This document shows, piece by piece, positions 7,112-13,765 of a stretch of 21,676 bases of DNA (positions are counted from its first letter, which is position 1; every line of letters begins with the position of its first letter). The notes beneath the pieces are model-generated. The model was not told the origin of the DNA. It saw nothing but the letters and a program-made list of their open reading frames with translations, and ran no database searches. This stretch comes from Sulfurovum sp. Lineage in GTDB: Bacteria > Campylobacterota > Campylobacteria > Campylobacterales > Sulfurovaceae. Location: NCBI GenBank assembly GCA_027029065.1, contig JALVGO010000260.1, positions 1 to 21,676 of the forward strand, given 5' to 3'. The position numbers and the translations under genes were made by a program.

Positions 7112-7201
7112 TTCGTATTGGTCAGGTAGCTCTAGCAGTCGCAAACGGCAAAGCCGCCCTGCGGGTTGGGTGCTCCTTTGTCGCCACCTGACCAATACGA
7201 A
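7112..7201 (+). repeat. Long palindrome in the glnS leader
   Basis: TTCGTATTGGTCAGGTAGC (7112-7130) pairs with 7183-7201 over 19 bases with a single mismatch. The enclosed 52 bases contain CGGC-AAA-GCCG (7146-7156) and CCC-TGCG-GG (7157-7165). A stem this long and this exact is not expected by chance. It is not followed by a clean T-run, so it is not a standard terminator. It may be a leader RNA structure controlling glnS or a relative of the hairpin elements at 1240, 12918 and 20077, with which it shares a C(TNCG)G loop. Confidence 0.75.
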
Positions 7202-7238
7202 TAAATTTATTTTTGGGGTAGCTAAAGGTTGAAACAAA

Positions 7239-9500
7239 ATGAGTGAAACAAAAAAAGATTTTCTACGCGCCATTGTTGAAGAGGATTTGAAAGCGGGTAA
7301 ATATGAGGCGGTACATACCCGTTTCCCTCCTGAGCCAAACGGATTTCCGCATATCGGTCATGCCAAGTCGATCGTACTGAACTTCGGTATTGCACGCGAC
7401 TTCAAAGGGCAATGTAACCTCAGAATGGACGATACCGATCCGACCAAAGAGGATATGAAGTATGTCGAAGCGCTTAAAGATGCGGTCAAATGGCTGGGGT
7501 TTGACTGGGGCAAGAAGGTCTACTTTACCTCTGACTACTTTGGTAAACTCTACGACTATGCTGTTGAACTGATCAAGATGGAGAAGGCGTATGTTGACAG
7601 CCTCAACGAAGAGGAGATACGCGAGTACCGCGGTACGGTCACCGAGCCCGGGCGACGCAGCAAGTATGCCCAGCGCAGCGTGGAGGAGAACCTCGACCTG
7701 TTTGAGCGCATGAAAAACGGCGAGTTTGAAGAGGGGGCGCATGTACTGCGCGCAAAGATAGACATGAGCTCATCCAATATGAAAATGCGTGATCCGCTGC
7801 TCTACCGCATCCGTCACGCCAGCCACTACCGTGTGGGCGAGGGGTGGCATGTCTACCCCATGTACGACTTTGCGCACTGTCTTTCAGACTACATGGAGGG
7901 CATTACCCACTCTCTGTGTACGCTGGAGTTTGAGAACAACCGCGACATCTACGACTGGGTCATCGAGACACTGGGGCTCAAGCCGCCACGTCCGTATCAG
8001 TATGAGTTTGCCCGCCTAAACATGAACTACACAGTCATGAGCAAGCGTAAACTGCTCGAACTGGTAGAGGGCGGTTATGTCAACGGCTGGGATGACCCGC
8101 GCCTACCTACCATTGCCGGCTACAAACGCCGAGGCTATACACCGGAGTCCATCATCACCTTCTGTGAGCAGATCGGGGTTGCCAAAGCCAACTCCACAGT
8201 CGATGTCGCGCAGCTTGAGTTCTGCATCCGTGATGACCTGAACACCAAGGTACCGCGTGTGATGTGTGTGCTTGATCCGCTCAAAGTAACCATAGAAAAC
8301 TATGAGGGTAGTGAACTGCTCGATGCCTCCTACTACCCGCACGATGTGCCAAAAGAGGGCTCAAGAAAACTGCGGTTTTCCAATGAGATCTACATCGACC
8401 GTGCCGACTTTAGCGAAAATCCGCCAAAAGGCTACTACCGCCTCACACCCGACCAGCCTGTCAGACTCAAGCACGCCTACATCATCGCCTGTAAAGAGGT
8501 GATTAAAGATGCGCAAGGTAACATCGTTGAGATTAAAGCGGAGTACTATCCAGACTCCAAAAGCGGTTCAGACACCAGCGGCATCAAAGTACGCAGTGCC
8601 ATCCAGTGGGTCGATGCCACTGCTGCAAAAAAGGTTGAAGTACGGCTCTATGACAGACTCTTTAAGTGTGAAGCCCCGGAAGGGCTTGAAGACCTCAACC
8701 CGGACTCATTGAAGATCATAAAAGATGCGCTTGTGGAGCCTGCCGTGATCGAAGAGAAGCCCGATGTACGCTTCCAGTTCGAGCGAGAGGGGTACTTCTA
8801 TGCAGATCCGGTAGATTACCGTGATGATGCACCGGTATTCAACAAGATTGTCGGGCTTAAAGACTCATGGGCGAAAAAAGAGAAGCCAAAACCTAAGCCT
8901 GCAAAAAAGCAAAAACAGCCAAAATCGGTACAAAAAGAGGGTGAAGTTGCCCCTATGAGTGCCCAAGAGCAGGGCAGATACGACCGCTTCACCCATGAGT
9001 TCAAACTCAACCCTGAAGTTGCCAATACCCTTGCGCGTGACGAGAAACTGGCATACTTCTTTGACGAAGCCGTTGCCGCCTATGAAAGCCCAATAACCAT
9101 CGCCAACATCATTGCCAATGATGTTGCGCGTGTGTTCAAAGAAAATGGCAGCGAAAACCTCACCTTTACGCCCAAAGAGGTGGCCCAGCTTGCCAAAATG
9201 CTCGATGAGGAGACGATCTCAAGCAAGATTGCCAAACAGGTCTTTGAAGAGATGACCGCCACAGGAAAATCCCCAGAGGTCATTGTCGAAGAGAAAGGGC
9301 TAAAGCAGATCAGCGATCCTGCCGAGATAGCCCCGATCATCGATGAGATCATCATACAAAACCCTGACAATGTCGCCAAGTACAAAGCAGGTAACCAAAA
9401 ACTCTTCGGTTTCTTTGTCGGACAGGTGCTCAAAGCTACCGGTGGTAAGGCGAATCCGAAGGTGGTGAATGATCTTGTGAGGGAGAAGTTGGAGGCTTAG
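7239..9500 (+). CDS. glnS: Glutaminyl-tRNA synthetase with C-terminal GatB/YqeY-type domain
   Basis: Charges tRNA(Gln) directly with glutamine. HIGH is at residues 38-41 in PPEPNGFPHIGHAKS, the sequence that separates GlnRS from GluRS. The KMSKS equivalent is MSKRK at 267-271, and the beta-barrel anticodon domain reaches about residue 543. After a Lys/Pro-rich linker (545-570) comes an extra tail to residue 753. Its last 90 residues match the GatB C-terminal/YqeY fold (SSKIAKQVFEEM, NPDNVAKYKAGN, GFFVGQVLKATGGKANP), which binds the tRNA elbow; Deinococcus GlnRS has a comparable tail. E. coli GlnRS is about 554 residues, so the tail accounts for the extra length. The ATG at 7239 has AAAGG upstream. 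GlnRS is uncommon in Campylobacterota, which normally use GltX2 plus GatCAB, so acquisition by transfer is likely. Confidence 0.95.
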   Translation: MSETKKDFLRAIVEEDLKAGKYEAVHTRFPPEPNGFPHIGHAKSIVLNFGIARDFKGQCNLRMDDTDPTKEDMKYVEALKDAVKWLGFDWGKKVYFTSDYFGKLYDYAVELIKMEKAYVDSLNEEEIREYRGTVTEPGRRSKYAQRSVEENLDLFERMKNGEFEEGAHVLRAKIDMSSSNMKMRDPLLYRIRHASHYRVGEGWHVYPMYDFAHCLSDYMEGITHSLCTLEFENNRDIYDWVIETLGLKPPRPYQYEFARLNMNYTVMSKRKLLELVEGGYVNGWDDPRLPTIAGYKRRGYTPESIITFCEQIGVAKANSTVDVAQLEFCIRDDLNTKVPRVMCVLDPLKVTIENYEGSELLDASYYPHDVPKEGSRKLRFSNEIYIDRADFSENPPKGYYRLTPDQPVRLKHAYIIACKEVIKDAQGNIVEIKAEYYPDSKSGSDTSGIKVRSAIQWVDATAAKKVEVRLYDRLFKCEAPEGLEDLNPDSLKIIKDALVEPAVIEEKPDVRFQFEREGYFYADPVDYRDDAPVFNKIVGLKDSWAKKEKPKPKPAKKQKQPKSVQKEGEVAPMSAQEQGRYDRFTHEFKLNPEVANTLARDEKLAYFFDEAVAAYESPITIANIIANDVARVFKENGSENLTFTPKEVAQLAKMLDEETISSKIAKQVFEEMTATGKSPEVIVEEKGLKQISDPAEIAPIIDEIIIQNPDNVAKYKAGNQKLFGFFVGQVLKATGGKANPKVVNDLVREKLEA

Positions 9501-9502
9501 GA

Positions 9503-10348
9503 TCAGCCACCATTAGATAACATCTCTTCAATCTTGGCTTTGTTCAGCTTTAGAATCTTTTTATAGTCAAGCCCCATATTGGGAATTGTGTAAACTTCAA
9601 GTTCTCCAATCGGAGCATAATGCTCTTGATAGGCGGGTATAAACTCATCAAAAGCGATAACTTCTCCCGAAGAGTCGATAGCTACGTGGATTTTTTTACC
9701 GGGTTTCATAATATTGTGGATAGATTGGGCAAAATCATCTTTGCAGACTGTATGACCCGGTAAGAGCAGTGTAAGTTCTTGATTAAAAGTTTTGGTGTCA
9801 AAACAGTCAAACTTTTCGATCATTTCAAAATAACGTTCCATATCGACAATTGCTTCTGATTTGAGCTTTGTCAAAATTTTCTCTTTCTTTTCAGCGACAG
9901 CATAATCGACAAAATCACGAATCGTTGCTTTTTCCCGATATTTGAGTTTTTTGGCAATAATCTCTTGAGGAGTTTGTACTTTGATGTTTTCTATACCAAA
10001 AACATCGCGATAGTGATAAGGTGAGGATGTGAGTGCAGGCGAATAGACGAAGTCTATTTTGAGCGTGCCACCTTCCAAATAAAAGGTAATACCGGTTGGT
10101 GATGCAGCAACTTCCAATTCGCTTGTACCGAGATTTTGTGTAATCTCTTTTTGGGCTGTAATGATCGTTTGTATGCCACTGTAGTCTTCTGAAAATATAT
10201 CGATGTCATAGGACATACGATGCCCGTAATAAAGTGAAGATAGTGCAGTACCACCGCCAAATGACCAGTCGGAAACACCATAATCCTGCAAAATTTGGTA
10301 GGCGACATGGAAAAGCTCTTTTTGCGTGGAAAAATTGTAAGTCATCAC
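9503..10348 (-). CDS. AbiEii/AbiGii-type nucleotidyltransferase (putative toxin)
   Basis: A predicted nucleotidyltransferase of the AbiEii superfamily (DNA polymerase beta-like fold), the toxin part of type IV-like toxin-antitoxin or abortive-infection modules. The diagnostic motif lies at residues 31-52: GGGTALSSLYYGHRMSYDID, with a GGG turn and the two metal-binding aspartates in DID (48 and 50). TLKIDFVYS may supply the third acidic residue, and TPQEIIAKKLKYREKATIRDFVDY is the conserved helical region after it. The C-terminal part (about 180-281) is more divergent. The start overlaps the upstream stop as ATGA and has no good ribosome binding site, so its translation depends on the 105-residue partner. 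Its stop lies two bases from the glnS stop. Cellular target unknown. Confidence 0.85.
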   Translation of the reverse strand: MMTYNFSTQKELFHVAYQILQDYGVSDWSFGGGTALSSLYYGHRMSYDIDIFSEDYSGIQTIITAQKEITQNLGTSELEVAASPTGITFYLEGGTLKIDFVYSPALTSSPYHYRDVFGIENIKVQTPQEIIAKKLKYREKATIRDFVDYAVAEKKEKILTKLKSEAIVDMERYFEMIEKFDCFDTKTFNQELTLLLPGHTVCKDDFAQSIHNIMKPGKKIHVAIDSSGEVIAFDEFIPAYQEHYAPIGELEVYTIPNMGLDYKKILKLNKAKIEEMLSNGG

Positions 10349-10662
10349 AGTAAAGAAGGAATATCTCTTAAGTCGTATCCTCTCTCATTGAGGATGTGAT
10401 AGATGTGAATCACATCGGAACGACTGATGTGCTCATGCTCCATAAATGAACGGATTAATGCAGGATTGGCTTCGTTAAAGAGTCTTAAATAGAGATAGAT
10501 GTATGACTCATTAAATGATGAAAGGAGTGAGCGCAGCATCAATGTGTTAACATGCCCACTGCGGTCATAGGAATAGTTGCAAAAGCCAACCAGTGCATGC
10601 ACAGGGCTACCTTGCGGTGTCGGTGTCGGTTCGGTAGAGTTGCGCCGTCTATACTGAAGCAT
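10345..10662 (-). CDS. Unrecognised partner gene upstream of the AbiEii-type toxin
   Basis: A 105-residue protein with a strong ribosome binding site (AAAGGAGG) before the ATG at 10662. The first 18 residues are polar and basic (MLQYRRRNSTEPTPTPQG). The rest looks helical (SFNESYIYLYLRLFNEANPALIRSFMEHEHISRSDVIHIYHILNERGYDL). It does not show the winged-helix start or the later domain of AbiEi or of the DUF6088-type antitoxins that usually precede AbiEii toxins. By position, first in the operon and coupled to the toxin through ATGA, it is the candidate antitoxin. Alternatively it could be an accessory subunit or a remnant. I cannot assign a family. Confidence 0.65.
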   Translation of the reverse strand: MLQYRRRNSTEPTPTPQGSPVHALVGFCNYSYDRSGHVNTLMLRSLLSSFNESYIYLYLRLFNEANPALIRSFMEHEHISRSDVIHIYHILNERGYDLRDIPSLL

Positions 10663-10695
10663 ATCCGCCTCCTTTCATTCAGATTGTTTTTGATT

Positions 10696-10704
10696 ATTAT
10701 AGCA
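10696..10704 (-). promoter_or_regulatory. Extended -10 promoter of the AbiEii module
   Basis: The minus strand reads TGCTATAAT, a perfect extended -10, about 35 bases before the ATG at 10662. Transcription should begin near 10689. The tandem palindromes at 10816-10920 lie about 115 bases further upstream. Confidence 0.65.
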
Positions 10705-10815
10705 TAGTTTTGCAGAGGAGAGATTTGTTTAACTTTTAAAGCCCAAAATAGAGATAAAAGAGAAACTGCCAAAAATTTACAGTAAAGACTTAGTGGAGAT
10801 ACTCTTTATGCATCC

Positions 10816-10920
10816 TTCGGTATATTTCAGCAAATATACCGAAAAAACACGAAAATTTCGGCATATTTTTTTAACATACCGAAAAAACAGAAAAAATTCG
10901 ACATATTGCATTTGGTATGG
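10816..10920. repeat. Three tandem AT-rich palindromes, ~41-bp period
   Basis: First unit: TTCGGTATATTT (10816-10827), four-base loop, then its exact complement (10832-10843). Second unit: TTTCGGCATA near 10856 pairs with ACATACCGAAA ending at 10884. Third, degenerate unit: TTCGACATAT from 10897 to TTTGGTATGG at 10920. The first two are followed by the same GAAAAAACA. Unit starts are about 41 and 40 bases apart, close to four helical turns. They lie in the 292-base gap between the AbiEii module promoter and the secreted-protein gene. Stacked operators or a decayed repeat cluster are both possible. There are no spacers as in a CRISPR. Confidence 0.7.
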
Positions 10921-10954
10921 TAAGCAACAATATCCAACTTTTATGAAAATTACC

Positions 10955-11464
10955 CTACTTTTTACCCACTGCCTTCTGCAGCGGTGAAGGGCCGGTAGAT
11001 TTGGTGTAGGATGTTTTGACGCCTTTCTCACTGACTATGGTCAGTTTGTTGTTATCGAGATAGGTGATGGTGTTGATGCGTATGGGGTTGCCTTTGAGGC
11101 GGGATTGATAGGTGCTTGCAAGTGCTTCAAGGGACTGTTGGGTGATGGTGCGTGAGACCTCTTTGGCAAAGGGGACTTCTATTTTTTGAATGACCACGAC
11201 AAGCGTTGTTACATGTCGTTTCCAGATGCCCGAAGCCTTGACCTGAAGGTCTTTAATGAAGTGTTCACCTTTTTTGAGGCTGACAAGGATGGTGATCTCG
11301 AAGGTGTGGTCGGCTTTGAGGTTGAGAAACTCTTTTTCTGTCACACGGGTACGGTTTTCGCTTGTGGCTTTTGTTTCTGTGCGCCAGTCACCGACTGTCA
11401 TGTCGTGTACGGGCTGTGCGCTGAGTGTGGCTATGCATGAAAAGAGCAGCAGAAAAGATCGCAT
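10955..11464 (-). CDS. Secreted/periplasmic hypothetical protein
   Basis: A 169-residue protein not recognised by family. The N terminus MRSFLLLFSCIATLSAQ is a typical signal peptide with cleavage expected after LSA, so the protein is exported. The mature part alternates short polar strands (DWRTETKATSENRTRVTEKE, HTFEITILVSLKKGEHF, IRINTITYLDNNKLTIVS), suggesting a small beta-rich domain such as a lipocalin-like or DUF-type fold. The only cysteine is in the signal peptide. The ATG at 11464 lacks a strong ribosome binding site and lies nine bases after the stop of the exonuclease gene, so it is probably translated from the same mRNA. Confidence 0.72.
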   Translation of the reverse strand: MRSFLLLFSCIATLSAQPVHDMTVGDWRTETKATSENRTRVTEKEFLNLKADHTFEITILVSLKKGEHFIKDLQVKASGIWKRHVTTLVVVIQKIEVPFAKEVSRTITQQSLEALASTYQSRLKGNPIRINTITYLDNNKLTIVSEKGVKTSYTKSTGPSPLQKAVGKK

Positions 11465-11473
11465 GGGACGTTT

Positions 11474-12211
11474 CTATTGAAGATACTGCTCAAGCGTGTA
11501 CTTGAGATCTTCATCCAGATCGAGGTTTTTGTACATCCACTGCAAATAGCCCATGTCTTCACGTGAGACCTCTTCAATGCTTCGGTCTTTGTATTTGCCA
11601 AAGCGGAAGGTTTTGAGCAGTACCGGTGTCTGGGTCAGTTCCGCCATCTTCTGCATGGGGTTCTCGCCGGGGAACTTCTGCTGTGTCAGCTGTACCAGTT
11701 TGGAAAGCAGCAGTTTCATCACCAGCACATCTCCTATGGCATCATGGGCTTTGATGGTGATGCCCATCTTCTTGGCCTCTTCCTCTTCGTTTTTGTAGAG
11801 CTCGAGTGCATAACGAAGGTACTGCAGGCGGTGTGCGGGGGAGTCCGGCAGCAGGTGTTTGGCAACCCGTACCGTGTCGATAAGCGTATAACGGTTGACA
11901 AAGCCCTCTTTTTCAAGCATACCCAGGTCAAACGATATGTTGTGTGCGATCAGGTAGTTCTCCGGTGCATTGTAGCGCTCTACTGTTTTGGCAAAGGTGG
12001 TCTCGCTGTAAGGTGCTTTGTCGGCGATGATCTCCGGCGTAATGTTGTGTACCTCCATTGCTTCGATGCTGATGGGTACTGTAGTGGAGCAGAGTTCATC
12101 GATGACTTCGATATTGTCTCTGTCGTGGACGACCATCGCACCGACTTGAATGATGCGGTCATTTTCCTGATTGCCTGTGGTCTCTGTGTCGAAAAGGACA
12201 TAAACTGCCAT
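11474..12211 (-). CDS. DEDDh 3'-5' exonuclease (DnaQ/ExoX-like)
   Basis: A cytosolic DNA exonuclease of the DnaQ superfamily. Exo I is FDTETTG at residues 7-13 (catalytic Asp and Glu), Exo II is NISFDLGML (Asp), and Exo III is HDAIGD (His and Asp), the complete DEDDh set. After the nuclease core (about residues 1-175) a C-terminal domain contains LKTFRFGKYKDRSIEEV and YLQWMYKN, the small domain found at the end of ExoX-type exonucleases. This favours an ExoX-like repair or recombination nuclease over the replicative epsilon subunit. The start is set at ATG 12211 because AGAAGGA precedes it; a longer reading from 12268 has no support. It is followed closely by the secreted protein and preceded by the outer-membrane protein. 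Confidence 0.9.
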   Translation of the reverse strand: MAVYVLFDTETTGNQENDRIIQVGAMVVHDRDNIEVIDELCSTTVPISIEAMEVHNITPEIIADKAPYSETTFAKTVERYNAPENYLIAHNISFDLGMLEKEGFVNRYTLIDTVRVAKHLLPDSPAHRLQYLRYALELYKNEEEEAKKMGITIKAHDAIGDVLVMKLLLSKLVQLTQQKFPGENPMQKMAELTQTPVLLKTFRFGKYKDRSIEEVSREDMGYLQWMYKNLDLDEDLKYTLEQYLQ

Positions 12212-12274
12212 AAGATTCCTTCTATGTGTGAGGGGTAGTGCATCAAGATGGGGAGCCAGGCTCACCAATCTATA

Positions 12275-12850
12275 TTAGAATTTGTAGGAGAAGCCGATAT
12301 TCCAGGAATCAAGGTCGGTATTGGTAATGACACCTTCGCTTTCACCAAGGTTTGTATAGTCGACAAAAGCACCAAGGCTTTGTGTAATATTGAGTTTAAT
12401 TCCGGCACCCCATGTAAAAAGTGTATCATTGTTGTTGCTACCAAGGAGTGCATTGGCAGTATAGTCATTGGCGGCAACGCCAAGCAGTGCATAGAGATTG
12501 AACATAGCAATCTTGTACTGTGGTTTGGCATAAACGGCAAAAGTTTCCGCTTTATATGCTCCGCTAAGAGGTGTATCGCCTACATAGTACTCGTATCCAG
12601 CTTCTGAAGCATTGAGATAGTAGCGTCCCTCTATACCAAAATATTCATTGATATCATAACCTGCAAGAAAGAGGATACTGTCGGTAGATAGGTTAAGAAG
12701 GTCTTTGTCGATATTACGTCCGTCAAATGCCAGATCGATATTGGTATTAGCATATCCTGCTCCTAAATAAAGACCATTTTCATCAGCAATTGTGGGAGCA
12801 GTACATAGTGTCAATACTGTTAGTGAGGCAAAGAACAGATTCTTTTTCAT
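12275..12850 (-). CDS. Outer-membrane beta-barrel protein (OmpA/opacity-like fold)
   Basis: A 191-residue exported protein. The start at 12850 is chosen because AAGGA precedes it and a clean signal peptide follows (MKKNLFFASLTVLTLCTAPTIA). The open frame to 12976 would run into the repeat and is rejected. The mature part is made of alternating strands with aromatic girdle residues (NGLYLGAGYANTNIDL, YFGIEGRYYLN, TFAVYAKPQYKIAMFNLYALLGV, FTWGAGIKLNI, LGAFVDYTNLG). It ends NIGFSYKF with the terminal Phe needed for BAM-dependent insertion. The size fits an eight-strand barrel. Function unknown; no enzymatic residues seen. A TATAAT lies at 12872-12867 on the minus strand, giving a leader of only about ten bases. 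Confidence 0.85.
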   Translation of the reverse strand: MKKNLFFASLTVLTLCTAPTIADENGLYLGAGYANTNIDLAFDGRNIDKDLLNLSTDSILFLAGYDINEYFGIEGRYYLNASEAGYEYYVGDTPLSGAYKAETFAVYAKPQYKIAMFNLYALLGVAANDYTANALLGSNNNDTLFTWGAGIKLNITQSLGAFVDYTNLGESEGVITNTDLDSWNIGFSYKF

Positions 12851-12917
12851 TATGGTATTCCTTATAATTATATAATGTCTCATTCCGGTGGTACGCATAA
12901 GATCAGCCCGGATATTC

Positions 12918-13191
12918 TTATTACTCCCCCAACGAATAAGCTGAATTTTTGATGCTGCAATTTCGTTCATAATCAAGGCAGATTTTTGAAGGACTCGCCG
13001 TAGCGAATTCGAAAAAATCTAACGCCGAGTATGGACGAAAGTGCAGCACCCTTCGGGGAGAGCGATACGAAACGATCTGCACGCAAAAAAAACTTTGAAT
13101 TACCTACGGGTAGTCCTGCAGATTTTTTCACGTACATATCGCCTCGTCTCGCTCTCTCAAAAATTCAGCTTATTCGTTGGGGGAGTAATAA
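12918..13191 (+). repeat. 274-bp cloverleaf-forming dispersed repeat, copy 2
   Basis: Begins TTATTACTCCCCCAACG and ends with its complement. The terminal inverted repeats match perfectly over about 35 bases. Internally: arm 1 (12952-13047; TGCTGCA pairs with TGCAGCA, tip CGC-CGTA-GCG), a short hairpin CCC-TTCG-GGG (13049-13058), and arm 2 (13058-13157; GAGAGCGA pairs with TCGCTCTC, tip ACC-TACG-GGT). Exactly the same length as copy 1 and aligned with no gap. It fills the region between the divergent outer-membrane protein and NifU-like genes. The peptide reading frames at its two ends look alike only because the ends are inverted repeats; they are not genes. No flanking target duplication is obvious. 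Confidence 0.87.
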
Positions 13192-13262
13192 AAAAAGTAT
13201 AGCAGAAGAAACATATATTTTTACCTATACACTGCTTCGATTCTAATTTCAAATTCTAATGG

Positions 13263-13268
13263 TATAAT
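13263..13268 (+). promoter_or_regulatory. Extended -10 promoter of the NifU-like operon
   Basis: TGGTATAAT is a perfect extended -10 33 bases before the ATG at 13301; transcription should begin near 13275. GAGGAGGG at 13285-13292 is the ribosome binding site. The promoter lies about 70 bases downstream of the end of the repeat. Confidence 0.65.
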
Positions 13269-13300
13269 TGTCCACAGTTATTACGAGGAGGGATGAACCC

Positions 13301-13765
13301 ATGACAATGGACGAGATGGTCGTTGAACATATGATGAATCCGAAGAATTACGGTACGCTTGCGACGGCAAATGGAGAAGGGATGGGCAAAAACCCTCTCA
13401 ACGGTGAAAAGGTTGTTATCTATATCCATGTCAAAGAGGATGAGGAGAAACCCTATATAGATGATATTGCATTTCAGGCAATCGGCTGTACAACCACCAT
13501 CGTTGCTGGGTCGATGCTGACAGAAGAGGCAAAAGGGCTTACCATCGATGGCGCACGCAATCTGGTAGCGGCAACCATGCAGCTGCTTGAAAAGCTGCCC
13601 CCTGAAGATGCCGCCTGTTCGGAGATGGTCGCACTGGCAATCAAAGCGGCGGTCGATACCTATGAAAAACGCAAAGAGGAGGCAGACTATCCGATGATCA
13701 CCTACCAAATAGCCAATGACTGTACCCCAAAAGAGGAGGAAACCAATGAAAACACTGCTGATTAA
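13301..13765 (+). CDS. NifU/IscU-like iron-sulfur scaffold protein with altered ligands
   Basis: Related to the IscU/NifU N-terminal scaffold that assembles Fe-S clusters in the cytosol; 154 residues from ATG 13301 (MTMDEMVVEHMMNPKNYG), preferred over an upstream TTG because GGAGG is well spaced. The fold signatures are IDDIAFQAIGCTTTIVAGSM and AACSEMVALAIKAAVDTY. Of the three usual ligand cysteines, Cys63 (AIGC) and Cys106 (AACS) remain. The first, normally in a CGD motif, is replaced by NGE (Asn34, Glu36), and the His before the third Cys is Ala. Similar NGEK variants exist in Campylobacterota as far as I remember, so this may be a distinct subfamily. It overlaps the ferritin-like gene by 20 bases, which points to joint function in iron handling. 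Confidence 0.85.
   Translation: MTMDEMVVEHMMNPKNYGTLATANGEGMGKNPLNGEKVVIYIHVKEDEEKPYIDDIAFQAIGCTTTIVAGSMLTEEAKGLTIDGARNLVAATMQLLEKLPPEDAACSEMVALAIKAAVDTYEKRKEEADYPMITYQIANDCTPKEEETNENTAD

Noticed and set aside
7081..7238. tRNA gene or T-box in the glnS leader
   Set aside because: No tRNA arms or TTCAARY-like T-loop, and no specifier/T-box sequence or clean terminator.
10816..10920. Possible small CRISPR array
   Set aside because: Units are contiguous palindromes without unique spacers of constant length, and no cas gene is present.
10793..10987. Short plus-strand open frame of 64 codons
   Set aside because: Mostly translation of the AT-rich palindromes; no ribosome binding site or family.
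12240..12274. GGAGCC-A-GGCTC palindrome as a terminator of the outer-membrane protein gene
   Set aside because: The loop would be a single base and there is no T-run, so it is unlikely to work as a terminator.
12851..12976. N-terminal extension of the outer-membrane protein into the repeat
   Set aside because: A ribosome binding site and signal peptide start at 12850; the extension lies in the terminal inverted repeat.
13031..13246. Short plus-strand open frame of 71 codons in repeat copy 2
   Set aside because: Crosses the hairpin arms and right inverted repeat; its likeness to the frame at the other end arises from the inverted repeat.
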